Source of the DNA: Chloroflexi bacterium OLB13
GTDB taxonomy: Bacteria > Chloroflexota > Anaerolineae > Aggregatilineales > Phototrophicaceae
DNA: 64,000 nt
Assembly (NCBI GenBank): GCA_001567485.1
Contig: JZRA01000016.1
Coordinates: 43,218 to 107,217 of the forward strand
Direction: 5' to 3'
Shown in pieces: positions 27,300 to 36,002 of the stretch. Position numbers and translations under genes: made by a program. Every line of letters starts with the position of its first letter. Positions within the stretch are counted from its first letter, which is position 1. Below the pieces are notes generated by a model. The model worked only from the letters and a program-made list of their open reading frames with translations, had not been told where the DNA came from and made no database searches.

Positions 27300-27485
27300 C
27301 TACGCTGCCGTGCGCTCGGCGGTCGCCAGTTCGACCTCACCCTTGTGGGCATCACGTTCGTCGGTGGTCGATTGCGCCGGTGCGGTCGTCTTACGCGGTT
27401 CGAGGCTGGTTTCACCATCCGCGAGTACGTAGCCTTCCAGACGATAGCGGTTTGCGTTCAGTCGCCAGTGCCGGGAAATCTGCAT
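27300..27485 (-). CDS. DUF35 N-terminal-like peptide lacking its zinc cysteines
   Basis: This 61-residue protein starts MQISRHWRLNANRYRLEG, the helix and strand that begin DUF35 proteins. There, two CxxC knuckles of the zinc ribbon normally follow. Here the sequence continues without any cysteine, into a Thr/Ala/Glu-rich tail, and stops before the OB-fold gene. None of the other frames in this stretch encodes a CxxC pair, so a simple frameshift does not explain it. It is probably translated, since it keeps a long frame and sits in order, but it could be decaying. It may still dock on the thiolase homologue. Confidence 0.6.
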   Translation of the reverse strand: MQISRHWRLNANRYRLEGYVLADGETSLEPRKTTAPAQSTTDERDAHKGEVELATAERTAA

Positions 27486-27593
27486 ACTATCCTCACTTCT
27501 TTACGTTCACAACGACACGCTGCTACACGTTAACGATAGGCAGTCGCCGCTATCAAAAGCTCTCAGCGCGTCGATACCGACTATCACACTCTC

Positions 27594-28748
27594 TCAGTCT
27601 GTACGGCGCAGCACATGGGTGAACGCCGACGCACCAAGACCGCCTATGGATTGAATCAGCGCAAACTCTGCATTTGGAACTTGATTCTCACCCGCGAGTC
27701 CCATCAGCTGCATGTAAGCCTCAACAGCCTGATAAATCCCTGTTGCGCCAACGGGATTGCCCCTCGCCTTCAGCCCACCGAACGTGCTCATGGGGACGTC
27801 ACCGGTTGGCCGCAGCCGTGCGCCTGAGTCCGCCGCAAGCTGCCACCCCTTCCCAGAGTCGGCCAACCCGATCCCTTCAATCGCTAGAACCGACGCAATC
27901 GTGAATGAGTCGTGTAGTTCGAACAAGTCGATCTGCTCGATCGTGGCTTCCGCCTGTGCGAGCGCCGAACGAGCGGATGCCTGCACCGCTTCTAGGGAGA
28001 GTAGCGACTTGCGGTTGTGAATAGCGAGGCTGTCACTCGCGCCGGCGCTTCCAGCGATCACAACGTTTGCTGTCGCGCCATTGCGAACCCGTGTCAACAA
28101 GACTGCCGCTGCGCCATCGGCATCAGGCGCGCCATCGAACAGCGTGACCGGATCAGCAACCATGCCGGCCTTCGCGAACACTCCGGGCTTCAACGCATTT
28201 CGGAACATCGCGTGCGGGTTTGTCCGTCCATTGGCATGGGCGTTGATCGAGAACCCTTCGAAAGCATCAAGCCCAACGCCAAACTCATGCATATACCGGC
28301 GCATCACCAACCCGGCCTGTGCAGAGAGTGTTAGGCCGTGCGCAGCCTCGTAATCCGCATCAAGCGCGACATTCCGTGCGGCGACTCGCGCACTGGCGAT
28401 ACTGTCGGTCGCCTTCTCGACTCCGACCACGAGGGCGCACTCGACCATGCCTGATTGAACTGCGAGATAGGCTGTCCGCAGGGCGGCGCCGCCGCTTGCA
28501 TCGCCCGCCTCTACTGTGAAGGTTTCGATGCCATGCAGCCCACTCACCGAAGCGAGCAGTGGGCCGAGTTGTGATTGGCTGCTCATGGTAGCTCCGAAGG
28601 CATTGGCGACCACCATCAGCTCAGGACGAATCCCCGCCGCAGAGTCCAACACCTGTCCGATTACCTCTGAACCGAGATCGCGCAGGCTCGCCGACCAGTG
28701 TTCTCCAACGTCCGTTTGTGCAACCGCGACAATCGCTACGTCTGTCAT
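27594..28748 (-). CDS. Thiolase-family protein of the archaeal HMG-CoA synthase complex, catalytic residues missing
   Basis: This 384-residue protein has the fold and length of archaeal acetoacetyl-CoA thiolases (SCP-x-like), beginning VAIVAVAQTDVGEHW. The nucleophile loop, normally VEAACASGGAA, reads VEAGDASGGAA, so Cys is Asp83 (codon GAT, 28500-28502). The general base/acid motif GHPVGATG reads GNPVGATG, so His is Asn331 (codon AAT). The HD motif keeps its histidine (H279, FELHDSF). Two of the three classic catalytic residues are therefore gone, and normal Claisen chemistry is unlikely. Next gene upstream is HMG-CoA synthase, 6 nt away. It may be a scaffold; alternatively it uses new chemistry. 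Confidence 0.88.
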   Translation of the reverse strand: MTDVAIVAVAQTDVGEHWSASLRDLGSEVIGQVLDSAAGIRPELMVVANAFGATMSSQSQLGPLLASVSGLHGIETFTVEAGDASGGAALRTAYLAVQSGMVECALVVGVEKATDSIASARVAARNVALDADYEAAHGLTLSAQAGLVMRRYMHEFGVGLDAFEGFSINAHANGRTNPHAMFRNALKPGVFAKAGMVADPVTLFDGAPDADGAAAVLLTRVRNGATANVVIAGSAGASDSLAIHNRKSLLSLEAVQASARSALAQAEATIEQIDLFELHDSFTIASVLAIEGIGLADSGKGWQLAADSGARLRPTGDVPMSTFGGLKARGNPVGATGIYQAVEAYMQLMGLAGENQVPNAEFALIQSIGGLGASAFTHVLRRTD

Positions 28749-28754
28749 GTCTCT

Positions 28755-29852
28755 CTAGTCCTTTAGCTTGCCGCGATAACGGGTGTAGGTGGCATAGTCG
28801 ATCGCGGTACGCCGCTTGATGTAATCGCGGGTAGACGGCGCACGTCCGCGTACCTGTTCGATACGCTCAGTCACGATCAGATCGAATGCATCGGAGCCTG
28901 CTCCGCTTCCATAGCTCACCATGAGGATGCGGTCGCCCGGCTTCGCTTCGTCCAGAATTGCGGTCAGGCCGGTCATACACGAGCCGGAATAGACGTTTCC
29001 GATCTCACCGGCAAGCAGACCAAGCTTGATCTGTTCCGGTGTAAATCCCAGCATTTGCGCGGCGCGTGATGGAAACTTCACGTTCGGCTGATGGAATACG
29101 GCATGCGTATAGTCGCCAGCGGCCGTTCCCATGAGTTCCATTAACTTCGAAGCAGACGACAGCGTGTGGCTGAAGTATGCGGGATCGCCGGTGAAGCGGT
29201 CACCGTGACTGGGGAATGCCTCTCCCGAACGACGCCAGAAGTCCGGTGTATCTGTTACGTAGCTGTAGCTTCCTTGATATACGGCGACCGCTTCAGATGC
29301 CGGCCCGATGAGGAACGCTGCGCCTCCCGAAGCGGCTGTATACTCAAGCGCATCCCCCGGACGCCCTTGCGCCGTATCCATTCCAATGCTGAGGGTGTAT
29401 GCCCCCATCCCACTCCCGACAATGCCAATCGATGCCTGAACTGCTTCAGTGCCGGCCTTACACGCGAACTCCCAGTCGGCGGCTTGGATATTCGCGGACG
29501 TCCCGATACTCTCGGCGACGATCGTACTCGTCGGCTTCACGGCATACGGATGGCTCTCGCTTCCGACCCAGACCGCGCGAATGAGCCGCGGATCAATGCC
29601 GGCTCGCGCGACCGCGTTCCGCGCCGCCTCGATGGACATCGTGGTGACGTCCTCGTCAAGCCCAGCGACCGCCTTCTCGGTCACCGGCGATCCGCCGAGG
29701 CCATTCGTCCACACCCGCGCGACCTCCGTTCCCGGAAGCCGGTAGCGGGGGATGTATGCCCCGTAGCCGACGATACCCACCTGCTGAAGCGGTCGCATCA
29801 ACAATGATGGATCCGCTTGTGCGCCTACGTGCGCCCCATTTTCCATACTCAC
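28755..29852 (-). CDS. Hydroxymethylglutaryl-CoA synthase, archaeal type
   Basis: This 365-residue enzyme condenses acetyl-CoA with acetoacetyl-CoA to HMG-CoA. The start is [16 protein letters not shown] after a variable N-terminal tail. Catalytic residues are intact: nucleophile C131 in [15 protein letters not shown]254 in [10 protein letters not shown], and an acidic residue near E67 (LDEDVTTM). The family belongs to the archaeal lineage that pairs with thiolase and DUF35. It overlaps the HMG-CoA reductase gene by 4 nt (ATGA) and precedes the thiolase homologue by 6 nt. An N-terminal tail of about 23 residues could mean a later start. Confidence 0.93.
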   Translation of the reverse strand: MSMENGAHVGAQADPSLLMRPLQQVGIVGYGAYIPRYRLPGTEVARVWTNGLGGSPVTEKAVAGLDEDVTTMSIEAARNAVARAGIDPRLIRAVWVGSESHPYAVKPTSTIVAESIGTSANIQAADWEFACKAGTEAVQASIGIVGSGMGAYTLSIGMDTAQGRPGDALEYTAASGGAAFLIGPASEAVAVYQGSYSYVTDTPDFWRRSGEAFPSHGDRFTGDPAYFSHTLSSASKLMELMGTAAGDYTHAVFHQPNVKFPSRAAQMLGFTPEQIKLGLLAGEIGNVYSGSCMTGLTAILDEAKPGDRILMVSYGSGAGSDAFDLIVTERIEQVRGRAPSTRDYIKRRTAIDYATYTRYRGKLKD

Positions 29853-31117
29853 GATCCCCTTAATGCCTTGACGATCTCAATGGCGCGCTCAAGGCGAATT
29901 TCGCCGTCTTTCCGCAGTGTATCAGCGACGTATTCCACTTCATCCGGAGTCGCACCGGCGGCGATCGCCATCTGTCGCGCGTGCAGCCGCATGTGACCTT
30001 TCTGGATTCCGTCGGTTGCCAGAGCGCGCAGCGCCGCGAAGTTCTGCGCTAGCCCAACGGACGCGATCACCATCGCAAGATCACGTGCAGACTCAACGCC
30101 CAAAATTCGCAGGGCGACTTGTGCCAGCGGGTGAACCTTCGTCGCGCCGCCTACGATACCAACCGCCAGCGGCATATCAAGCTCGGCGACCAAATCGCCG
30201 CGTTCATCCAGCCAGAAGCGCGAAAGACTAGTATACGAGCCGCTACGTGCAGCAAAGGCGTGCGCTCCAGCTTCGACCGCCCGCCAGTCATTGCCGGTCG
30301 CGATCACCACCGCGTCAACGCCGTTCATCAAGCCTTTGTTGTGCGTAGCAGCTCGATACGGGTCGACATGAGCGAACGCCCATGCCTCGACCACGCCACG
30401 CGCTACAGAACGACCGCTCTCTTCGCTATCACCCAGTGCCGCAGCTGGAATACGGCCGCTCACCTGCACCCTACGCCGGTCGGATAGGTTGCTCAATATC
30501 CGCAGTACAACCCGTCCGCCAGTCATCCGCTCAACATCAGGCGCGATGGCTTCCAACGCCGTATTGATCGCGTTAGCGCCCATCGCATCTACAGTATCAA
30601 GAAGTAGATGCACGACCAACATCGGCCCTGCAGGAGAGTCCACGAACGAACGAACTTCAATATCCCGGGCACCCCCACCCCGCCGAACCAAACTCCCCGC
30701 GGATCGATTCGCAGCGGCAAGCAGCAATGCCTTGTTCGACAAGACAGAGTCGCACGCAGCATTGAGATCAGGAATATCCAAGACCTGGATCTGACCGATC
30801 ATCAAGGGGTTATCAGCCTGCGCCGAAAACCCGCCACCTGCACGGAATAACTTCGCCGCAAAGCTCGCTGCCGCTACCACCGAGGGTTCCTCGACAACCA
30901 TCGGGACAAGGCGCTCTACCCCGTTCACCACGAAGTTGGTCGCGATCCCGAACGGAAGGCCGTACACCCCTACGACGTTCTCGATCATGTGATCGGCAAT
31001 CTGCAGCGGTAGCGCGCTGTCGAAGGGTAACGGTTCCCCGATAAACGCGCTCACGATCGCACGACGCTCCTCAATCGAAAGCTTATAGAATTGGCTGATC
31101 TGCGATGTTTTAGTCAT
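29849..31117 (-). CDS. mvaA: Hydroxymethylglutaryl-CoA reductase, class II
   Basis: This 422-residue enzyme reduces HMG-CoA to mevalonate. It matches class II reductases (Pseudomonas mevalonii type) in length and in the four catalytic positions: Glu in VEEPSVVAA (76/77), K261 in HNKGLMNG, D277 in [13 protein letters not shown] and H375 in [12 protein letters not shown]. The dinucleotide site includes DTVDAMGAN; class II enzymes often prefer NADH. It is the first gene of a four- or five-gene minus-strand operon with HMG-CoA synthase, the thiolase homologue and the split DUF35 pair. Confidence 0.95.
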   Translation of the reverse strand: MTKTSQISQFYKLSIEERRAIVSAFIGEPLPFDSALPLQIADHMIENVVGVYGLPFGIATNFVVNGVERLVPMVVEEPSVVAAASFAAKLFRAGGGFSAQADNPLMIGQIQVLDIPDLNAACDSVLSNKALLLAAANRSAGSLVRRGGGARDIEVRSFVDSPAGPMLVVHLLLDTVDAMGANAINTALEAIAPDVERMTGGRVVLRILSNLSDRRRVQVSGRIPAAALGDSEESGRSVARGVVEAWAFAHVDPYRAATHNKGLMNGVDAVVIATGNDWRAVEAGAHAFAARSGSYTSLSRFWLDERGDLVAELDMPLAVGIVGGATKVHPLAQVALRILGVESARDLAMVIASVGLAQNFAALRALATDGIQKGHMRLHARQMAIAAGATPDEVEYVADTLRKDGEIRLERAIEIVKALRGS

Positions 31118-31228
31118 GTCTCAACTGTAGATATGCCTACCTGCAAAAACCTCTCACGAATTCAGAGACTAATGACTATGCGAATTTTAGAGGTGAATCA
31201 GCGGCGTCTTCACCACGACACAGGAATC

Positions 31229-31251
31229 AAAAAGGGCCGGCAAGCCGACCC
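31229..31251 (-). terminator. Intrinsic terminator after the small membrane-protein gene
   Basis: On the minus strand GGGTCGGC pairs with GCCGGCCC (one G-U) and is followed by TTTTT. It lies just past the stop of the 79-residue gene and before the HMG-CoA reductase start, so it insulates the mevalonate operon. Confidence 0.6.
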
Positions 31252-31279
31252 CTGATACTCCGATTATTCACACCCGCAA

Positions 31280-31519
31280 CTAATCAGGCAGGATCCGCGT
31301 ATCCAGATAACGATCCAGAATCGTCACGAACATCAGGCCGAGGGGAACAATCGTCGTTAGGAAGTAGATGATCCCGTACTGCTGTATCGAAATGGCACGA
31401 GCATTCGGATCCGGACTCAGCGCAGGCAGCAGGAATGTGATAATCAACAGGCCGAGCACGAACCCCGTGCCCATACCGATCACCCAAACCAGAATGCGCC
31501 GGAACAACAACGATGACAT
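31280..31519 (-). CDS. Small two-helix membrane protein
   Basis: This 79-residue protein has two clear membrane helices, at about residues 9-32 (LVWVIGMGTGFVLGLLIITF) and 47-67 (GIIYFLTTIVPLGLMFVTIL), joined by a Pro/Asp-rich loop. A GAGGAG-type ribosome binding site precedes the ATG. It is followed by an intrinsic terminator and is therefore likely its own transcript. No family is recognised. Confidence 0.6.
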   Translation of the reverse strand: MSSLLFRRILVWVIGMGTGFVLGLLIITFLLPALSPDPNARAISIQQYGIIYFLTTIVPLGLMFVTILDRYLDTRILPD

Positions 31520-31744
31520 CCAGAGGTCTCCTCTTCCACACGAACTTCACGCGCCATATTGTACCGACGCATCACGCCACATCGCAAGCGCAAAACAAAT
31601 CCCGTCGGTTGAATGGCGTCTCAACATACGCTACACTTCCCCTTTGTTTCGTCAATCGTCATTCGTCAGCAAGCGATGAATGTTTCAACGCCCTGCACCA
31701 TTGGGGCGTTCATCCGCCTGAGTAATGCTAGGGAGTCAAACATA

Positions 31745-32947
31745 GTGGCCGACATCTTCGCGAAGGCTGCTGCCTTCACCCAAGCCAAAGAAGCGATGGA
31801 GCTTGGAATCTACCCCTACTTCCGCGCCCTCAGTGACTCCGAAGGGACTACCGCGACCTTTGAAGGCAAAGAGGTCGTCATGATTGGCTCCAACAACTAC
31901 CTCGGTCTTACCACTGATCCGCGTGTACGGGCCGCCGCGCATAGCGCCTTGGATCGGTACGGTACGAGCGTCACCGGTTCGCGCTTCCTGAACGGCACGC
32001 TGGAGCTGCATCTCGAACTCGACCGTCGCCTCGCGCACTTCGTGAAGAAGGAAGCAGCGCTGGTGTTTTCGACGGGTTACCAAACCAACGTCGGCACCAT
32101 CTCGGCGATTGTCGGCAAAGGCGACTACGTCATCATCGACAAAGACGCCCATGCCTGCATCGTTGATGGTTGTATGCTGAGCCGGGGCGAAATGAAGCGC
32201 TTCCGCCACAATGACATCAGCTCGCTCGATCAAGTACTCAGCCAGCTTCCAGCCGAAGCAGGGAAGCTCGTCATCGTCGACGGCGTGTACAGCATGGGTG
32301 GCGATATCGCTCCACTGCCGCAGATTGTCGAGATCTGCAAGCACTACGGTGCACGCATCATGATTGATGACGCCCATGGCATCGGTGTGACCGGCGGCGG
32401 TCGCGGCACGGCGGAGCACTTCGGCCTCACCGATGAGGTCGACCTGATCATGGGCACCTTCAGCAAGTCCTTCGCCTCAATTGGCGGTTTCATCGCAGGT
32501 TCCGCCGAGGTCATTCACTACATCCAGCATCACGCGCGCGCGCTGATCTTCTCCGCTGCGCTTCCCGCCCCTGCAGCAGCCAGTGTTCTCGCAGCGCTTG
32601 ACATCATGGAGACCGAGCCTCAGCTCGTCGAGCGGCTCTGGGAGAACGCTGAATACATGCGCGCCGGTTTGCGGTCACTGGGCTATGATATCGGCCAAAG
32701 CAATACACCGATTATCCCGATCATCATCCGCGATCAGTTTCGGACGGTCTTAGCGTGGCGAGCGCTCATCGAAGAAGGCGTCTACACCAACCCCGTGGTT
32801 CCGCCGGGTGTGCCACCTAACCAGAGCCTTCTGCGCACCAGCTATATGGCAAGCCACACGCACGACCAGCTTGACCGAGCGCTCGCCGCCTTCAAGCTTG
32901 TGGGCGAACGGCTCGACCTCATCACGCAGCCAACTGTGCAGGCGTAA
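31745..32947 (+). CDS. Alpha-oxoamine synthase, serine-palmitoyltransferase-like
   Basis: This 400-residue PLP enzyme condenses an amino acid with an acyl-CoA. Motifs include GIYPYFRAL near the start, MIGSNNYLGLT, TGSRFLNGTLELH and the PLP-lysine motif MGTFSKSFASIGGF. The opening GIYPYF and GSRFLNGT pattern match bacterial serine palmitoyltransferases, which start sphingolipid synthesis. Relatives include 2-amino-3-ketobutyrate ligase and BioF, so the substrate is uncertain. Start GTG 31745 follows AGGGAG at 31730-31735. It is the only gene in this interval on the plus strand and has no sphingolipid partner nearby. Confidence 0.75.
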   Translation: MADIFAKAAAFTQAKEAMELGIYPYFRALSDSEGTTATFEGKEVVMIGSNNYLGLTTDPRVRAAAHSALDRYGTSVTGSRFLNGTLELHLELDRRLAHFVKKEAALVFSTGYQTNVGTISAIVGKGDYVIIDKDAHACIVDGCMLSRGEMKRFRHNDISSLDQVLSQLPAEAGKLVIVDGVYSMGGDIAPLPQIVEICKHYGARIMIDDAHGIGVTGGGRGTAEHFGLTDEVDLIMGTFSKSFASIGGFIAGSAEVIHYIQHHARALIFSAALPAPAAASVLAALDIMETEPQLVERLWENAEYMRAGLRSLGYDIGQSNTPIIPIIIRDQFRTVLAWRALIEEGVYTNPVVPPGVPPNQSLLRTSYMASHTHDQLDRALAAFKLVGERLDLITQPTVQA

Positions 32948-33006
32948 GCCTGAACTCTCCCATCTCTCAATCATACGATCAGCGGCCGATGCGCCGCTGA
33001 TCGTGT

Positions 33007-33777
33007 TTAGGATTCGCCCCAGCCAATACTCATAGACTCAGGGGTATGCTCGAACTCAGGCTCCCAAGTTCCGGAAGGGATCTCCGGTCGGCACACAGCC
33101 CTGAACAAGCACGTCTTGCACACATCAACGTCATCGGTCTTCGGAAATGCGTTGCACGCTGCGATCTCTGCGATCAATTCTCTGAGACGCACTTCATCTC
33201 GCTTGAACTGCTGTTGACTATACGCAATTTGATTGGCGGGATCGTCGTCTCTTACATACCAGTAGCGAATTTCAATCTGCTCCGGCAAGTACGCCGTGCC
33301 GGTCACAGCTTGCCCGCTGCATGCGGCCACATAGCGGTAGACCATCGTCTGAATCTGAGTATCCGGATCTTCTATCGGACGAGAGCCGGTCTTCCAATCA
33401 CAGATCACGAGACGCTCACTATCCCATGCGAGGAGGTCGTAACGGGCGATCAGTACGCGATCCGCTAGCGGAGCGGTCGCCCACGTTTCAACACTGCGCC
33501 TGTCGGGAATCCCGGACATCCCGTATTTGACGAACTTCTCGAACCATGCGCGAACCGTATCGTCCTTAATCATGGAGCGCACGGAGTCGCTCGCAAGACC
33601 CGACAAATACTGCTGTACCGCACGATGAAACTGCTGTCCACGGCGCGCCGCTAGCTGGCGATTGCTCCCCTCGACCACGCCTCCAACCGCGGGTTCCAGT
33701 CCCCGTCGGTGTTTCAACAGATACAGATAGCGACACGTCAGAAAATCACGCATAGCAGATTGTGAGATCATGTTCAT
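33007..33777 (-). CDS. RecB-like PD-(D/E)XK nuclease with Fe-S cluster cysteines
   Basis: This 256-residue nuclease shows the RecB-family core: GQQFHRAVQQYL, the catalytic motif ERLVICDWKTG, and QIQTMVYRYVA. Four cysteines fit the iron-staple pattern seen in AddB and Cas4: one near residue 15 (FLTCRYLYLL) and three in the tail (VCKTCLFRAVC). It is the last gene of a three-gene minus-strand operon. Its ATG overlaps the upstream helicase stop as ATGA. It probably forms a helicase-nuclease complex with the two preceding proteins in DNA end processing or defence. Confidence 0.85.
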   Translation of the reverse strand: MNMISQSAMRDFLTCRYLYLLKHRRGLEPAVGGVVEGSNRQLAARRGQQFHRAVQQYLSGLASDSVRSMIKDDTVRAWFEKFVKYGMSGIPDRRSVETWATAPLADRVLIARYDLLAWDSERLVICDWKTGSRPIEDPDTQIQTMVYRYVAACSGQAVTGTAYLPEQIEIRYWYVRDDDPANQIAYSQQQFKRDEVRLRELIAEIAACNAFPKTDDVDVCKTCLFRAVCRPEIPSGTWEPEFEHTPESMSIGWGES

Positions 33778-36002
33778 GTTTGGTTTCGCAGCCAGTTCTC
33801 AAGGGCGATAAGAACAGCCGCCGAACGCGCCTGCCCTCGCCCGCTGTTGGTCGTTACGATCAGTTCCCGGCGCGCCCGCGTAATCCCCACGTACAGCAGT
33901 CTGAGTCGTTCTGCCGCGTAGTTCAGGCGCGCACGCTTCGACGCCAAACCTTCGACGTAGTCGGCACTGGAATGAAGGGCTTGCACCTGCGCGATCACCT
34001 CATCTTCGAGGCTCAAGTTATCACGCACGAGCGAATGTTCGCCCCGGTAGATATCGTCGGCGTCACCAGCTGGAAACTCATAGTTGTTGACGGACATGAG
34101 GTAAACGCGATCCCACTCCAGCCCCTTAGCTTTGTGCATGGTCGCTACGGTGACAACTCCTGTCGCGGCCGGATCGACTGCATCGTCGCCAATCCCGTAT
34201 ACAGTCCGCCGATTGTCCACAATGTCGCTCAGATAATTGATCGCATGACTGATCGACGTCGAACCTGACAATTCGAGTTCGCGCCTCAAGGCGCCAGCAA
34301 CCGAGTATGCGACAGAAAGCTGGAACGGTTCGCGAAACAGGTCAACCGCCACCGTCAACAGCAGGCGATCGATCGGGAGCACAATCGCCCAATGCCATGA
34401 CCGTAAATGCTCGAGAAACCTCACGAGCGTGGCGAGCACGCCGGGCGCAGCTTGCACCACCTCTTCGACAGCTAACGGAATCGCGAAGGTCTCCGAGTTC
34501 TGTGGGAATAGCACATCCTCCGGTTGAACCGCGAGCAGACGGTCAGCTGCCTGTTCCAGCACGTATCGCTCGTCGGACGGCACGGACTGCAAGAGATCGG
34601 CGTATGCTACGAATGCCTCACTCAGTGGTCGTGTTTCGTAGGGCTTCGCAATAGCCTTGACTTGACGAACCAGCGCCGCTAACGCCGTGCGGGTTTTCGA
34701 CGTCGTCCTGAGCAGTTCCCGGCATGAGACACCACGTTGGCCCAGCAGCTCGACCATCTTGGCGCCATCATTATTGCTGGGCACAAGAATGGCGATCGAC
34801 GTGTCTGCATCCGCCTCTAGCGCGCGAATCACCGAGCTTACGACCCGTTCGCGTTCTTCGTCCGGCGTGCGCGCCTCGGCGTCAAGGTAGATCCGCGCTG
34901 TCTCAGACGCCGGGTTCCGTTGAGGATCCGACTCGGGCGTCGGCCGAATCAACGGCGGCTCGAGCGGCCGCATCGCCCTGAGTTCCTCCCACGGATGTTC
35001 GTCCCTCGACCACACCGACAAGCGATTCGCCAGCGCGATAATCGGCTCCGCCGATCTACCCGAGTACGCCATCTCAACGACTTCGACGCCTTCTTCGCGC
35101 AGGAAGCGCCGCAAGAACTCAGGACTCGCCGACGTGAATGTCTCATAGATCGCCTGATTCGGATCACCGACCCGCACCCAGTTCCCATTCTCCTCGGTCA
35201 ATCTGCGCAGAAGGAATTCTTGCAGGCGGGAGCTGTCCTGCGATTCGTCCTCCAGTACGAACGGCCAGCGATAAGCGAGTACGGAACGGTAGTCTGCATC
35301 ACGATTAAGGATTTCAAGCGCAAGCCGGATCAGATCAGCAAAATCGACCGCCCCCTGATAATTCAACGCCGCTTGATACAACCGGTATACCGCGTTCGCT
35401 GCGTTTAACGCCACAAAAGCCGGGTCGGTCTCGTCCACCAGCCCAGCGACCTCGTCCGGCGAAAGCTGAAGGTCTTTGGCCTCACGCAAGTACGCGCGTA
35501 CCATCCGTTCAAAGCGATCACGCCAGCGCATTCCAAAGCGCGGGCCAGAACTCGCATCCGGGTTGGCAGCATACGGGAGAAACCAGTTCGGATTGGCGCG
35601 CAGCCACTCCGAGACGGCTTCGAGCAGTGTCTGTTCGGCCGCCGCCTCGTCGAGGATCGGGAACGACTGCGGCAGCCCCACCAGCGCAGACCGGTCGCGG
35701 ATGATGTCGTTCGCAAGCCCGTGAATCGTGCGGACGCGATATCCCACTCCACTGATCAGGCCCCGCGCCGTTACAAACCCCGCAACTTGAGCCGCGAAGT
35801 TTTCGGCCGCAGAGTTGGTCATCGTGACGATCAGAACCTCTTGGCCGGGCCCGACTTTACGCTCAGCAATCAGGTCAGCCGCAAGAGCCGCCAATGTGCG
35901 GGTCTTACCGCTGCCGGGAACCGCGGCGACCGCAAGTCGTCCGCCGCGATACTGCAGTACTTCGCGCTGGCCGCTGCGCGGGACAAAGTCGGTTGTCGTC
36001 AC
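33774..36002 (-). CDS. UvrD/Rep-family DNA helicase
   Basis: This 742-residue superfamily 1A helicase has all main motifs: motif I AVPGSGKTRT, motif II VLEDESQDSSRLQEF, motif III GDPNQAIYETF, motif V TMHKAKGLEWDRVYL and motif VI YVGITRARREL. It starts at GTG 36002. That start sits on the stop codon of the upstream gene (GTGA) and gives the normal N terminus MTTTDFVPRSGQREVLQ; a longer reading from 36110 is not supported. It overlaps the nuclease gene downstream as ATGA. The set resembles AddAB-like two-motor machines but with the nuclease as a separate protein. Confidence 0.9.
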   Translation of the reverse strand: MTTTDFVPRSGQREVLQYRGGRLAVAAVPGSGKTRTLAALAADLIAERKVGPGQEVLIVTMTNSAAENFAAQVAGFVTARGLISGVGYRVRTIHGLANDIIRDRSALVGLPQSFPILDEAAAEQTLLEAVSEWLRANPNWFLPYAANPDASSGPRFGMRWRDRFERMVRAYLREAKDLQLSPDEVAGLVDETDPAFVALNAANAVYRLYQAALNYQGAVDFADLIRLALEILNRDADYRSVLAYRWPFVLEDESQDSSRLQEFLLRRLTEENGNWVRVGDPNQAIYETFTSASPEFLRRFLREEGVEVVEMAYSGRSAEPIIALANRLSVWSRDEHPWEELRAMRPLEPPLIRPTPESDPQRNPASETARIYLDAEARTPDEERERVVSSVIRALEADADTSIAILVPSNNDGAKMVELLGQRGVSCRELLRTTSKTRTALAALVRQVKAIAKPYETRPLSEAFVAYADLLQSVPSDERYVLEQAADRLLAVQPEDVLFPQNSETFAIPLAVEEVVQAAPGVLATLVRFLEHLRSWHWAIVLPIDRLLLTVAVDLFREPFQLSVAYSVAGALRRELELSGSTSISHAINYLSDIVDNRRTVYGIGDDAVDPAATGVVTVATMHKAKGLEWDRVYLMSVNNYEFPAGDADDIYRGEHSLVRDNLSLEDEVIAQVQALHSSADYVEGLASKRARLNYAAERLRLLYVGITRARRELIVTTNSGRGQARSAAVLIALENWLRNQT

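Noticed and set aside
27293..27418. N-terminal extension of the DUF35 OB gene
   Set aside because: These residues are an out-of-frame reading of the 61-residue gene and are Arg-rich with no DUF35 pattern.
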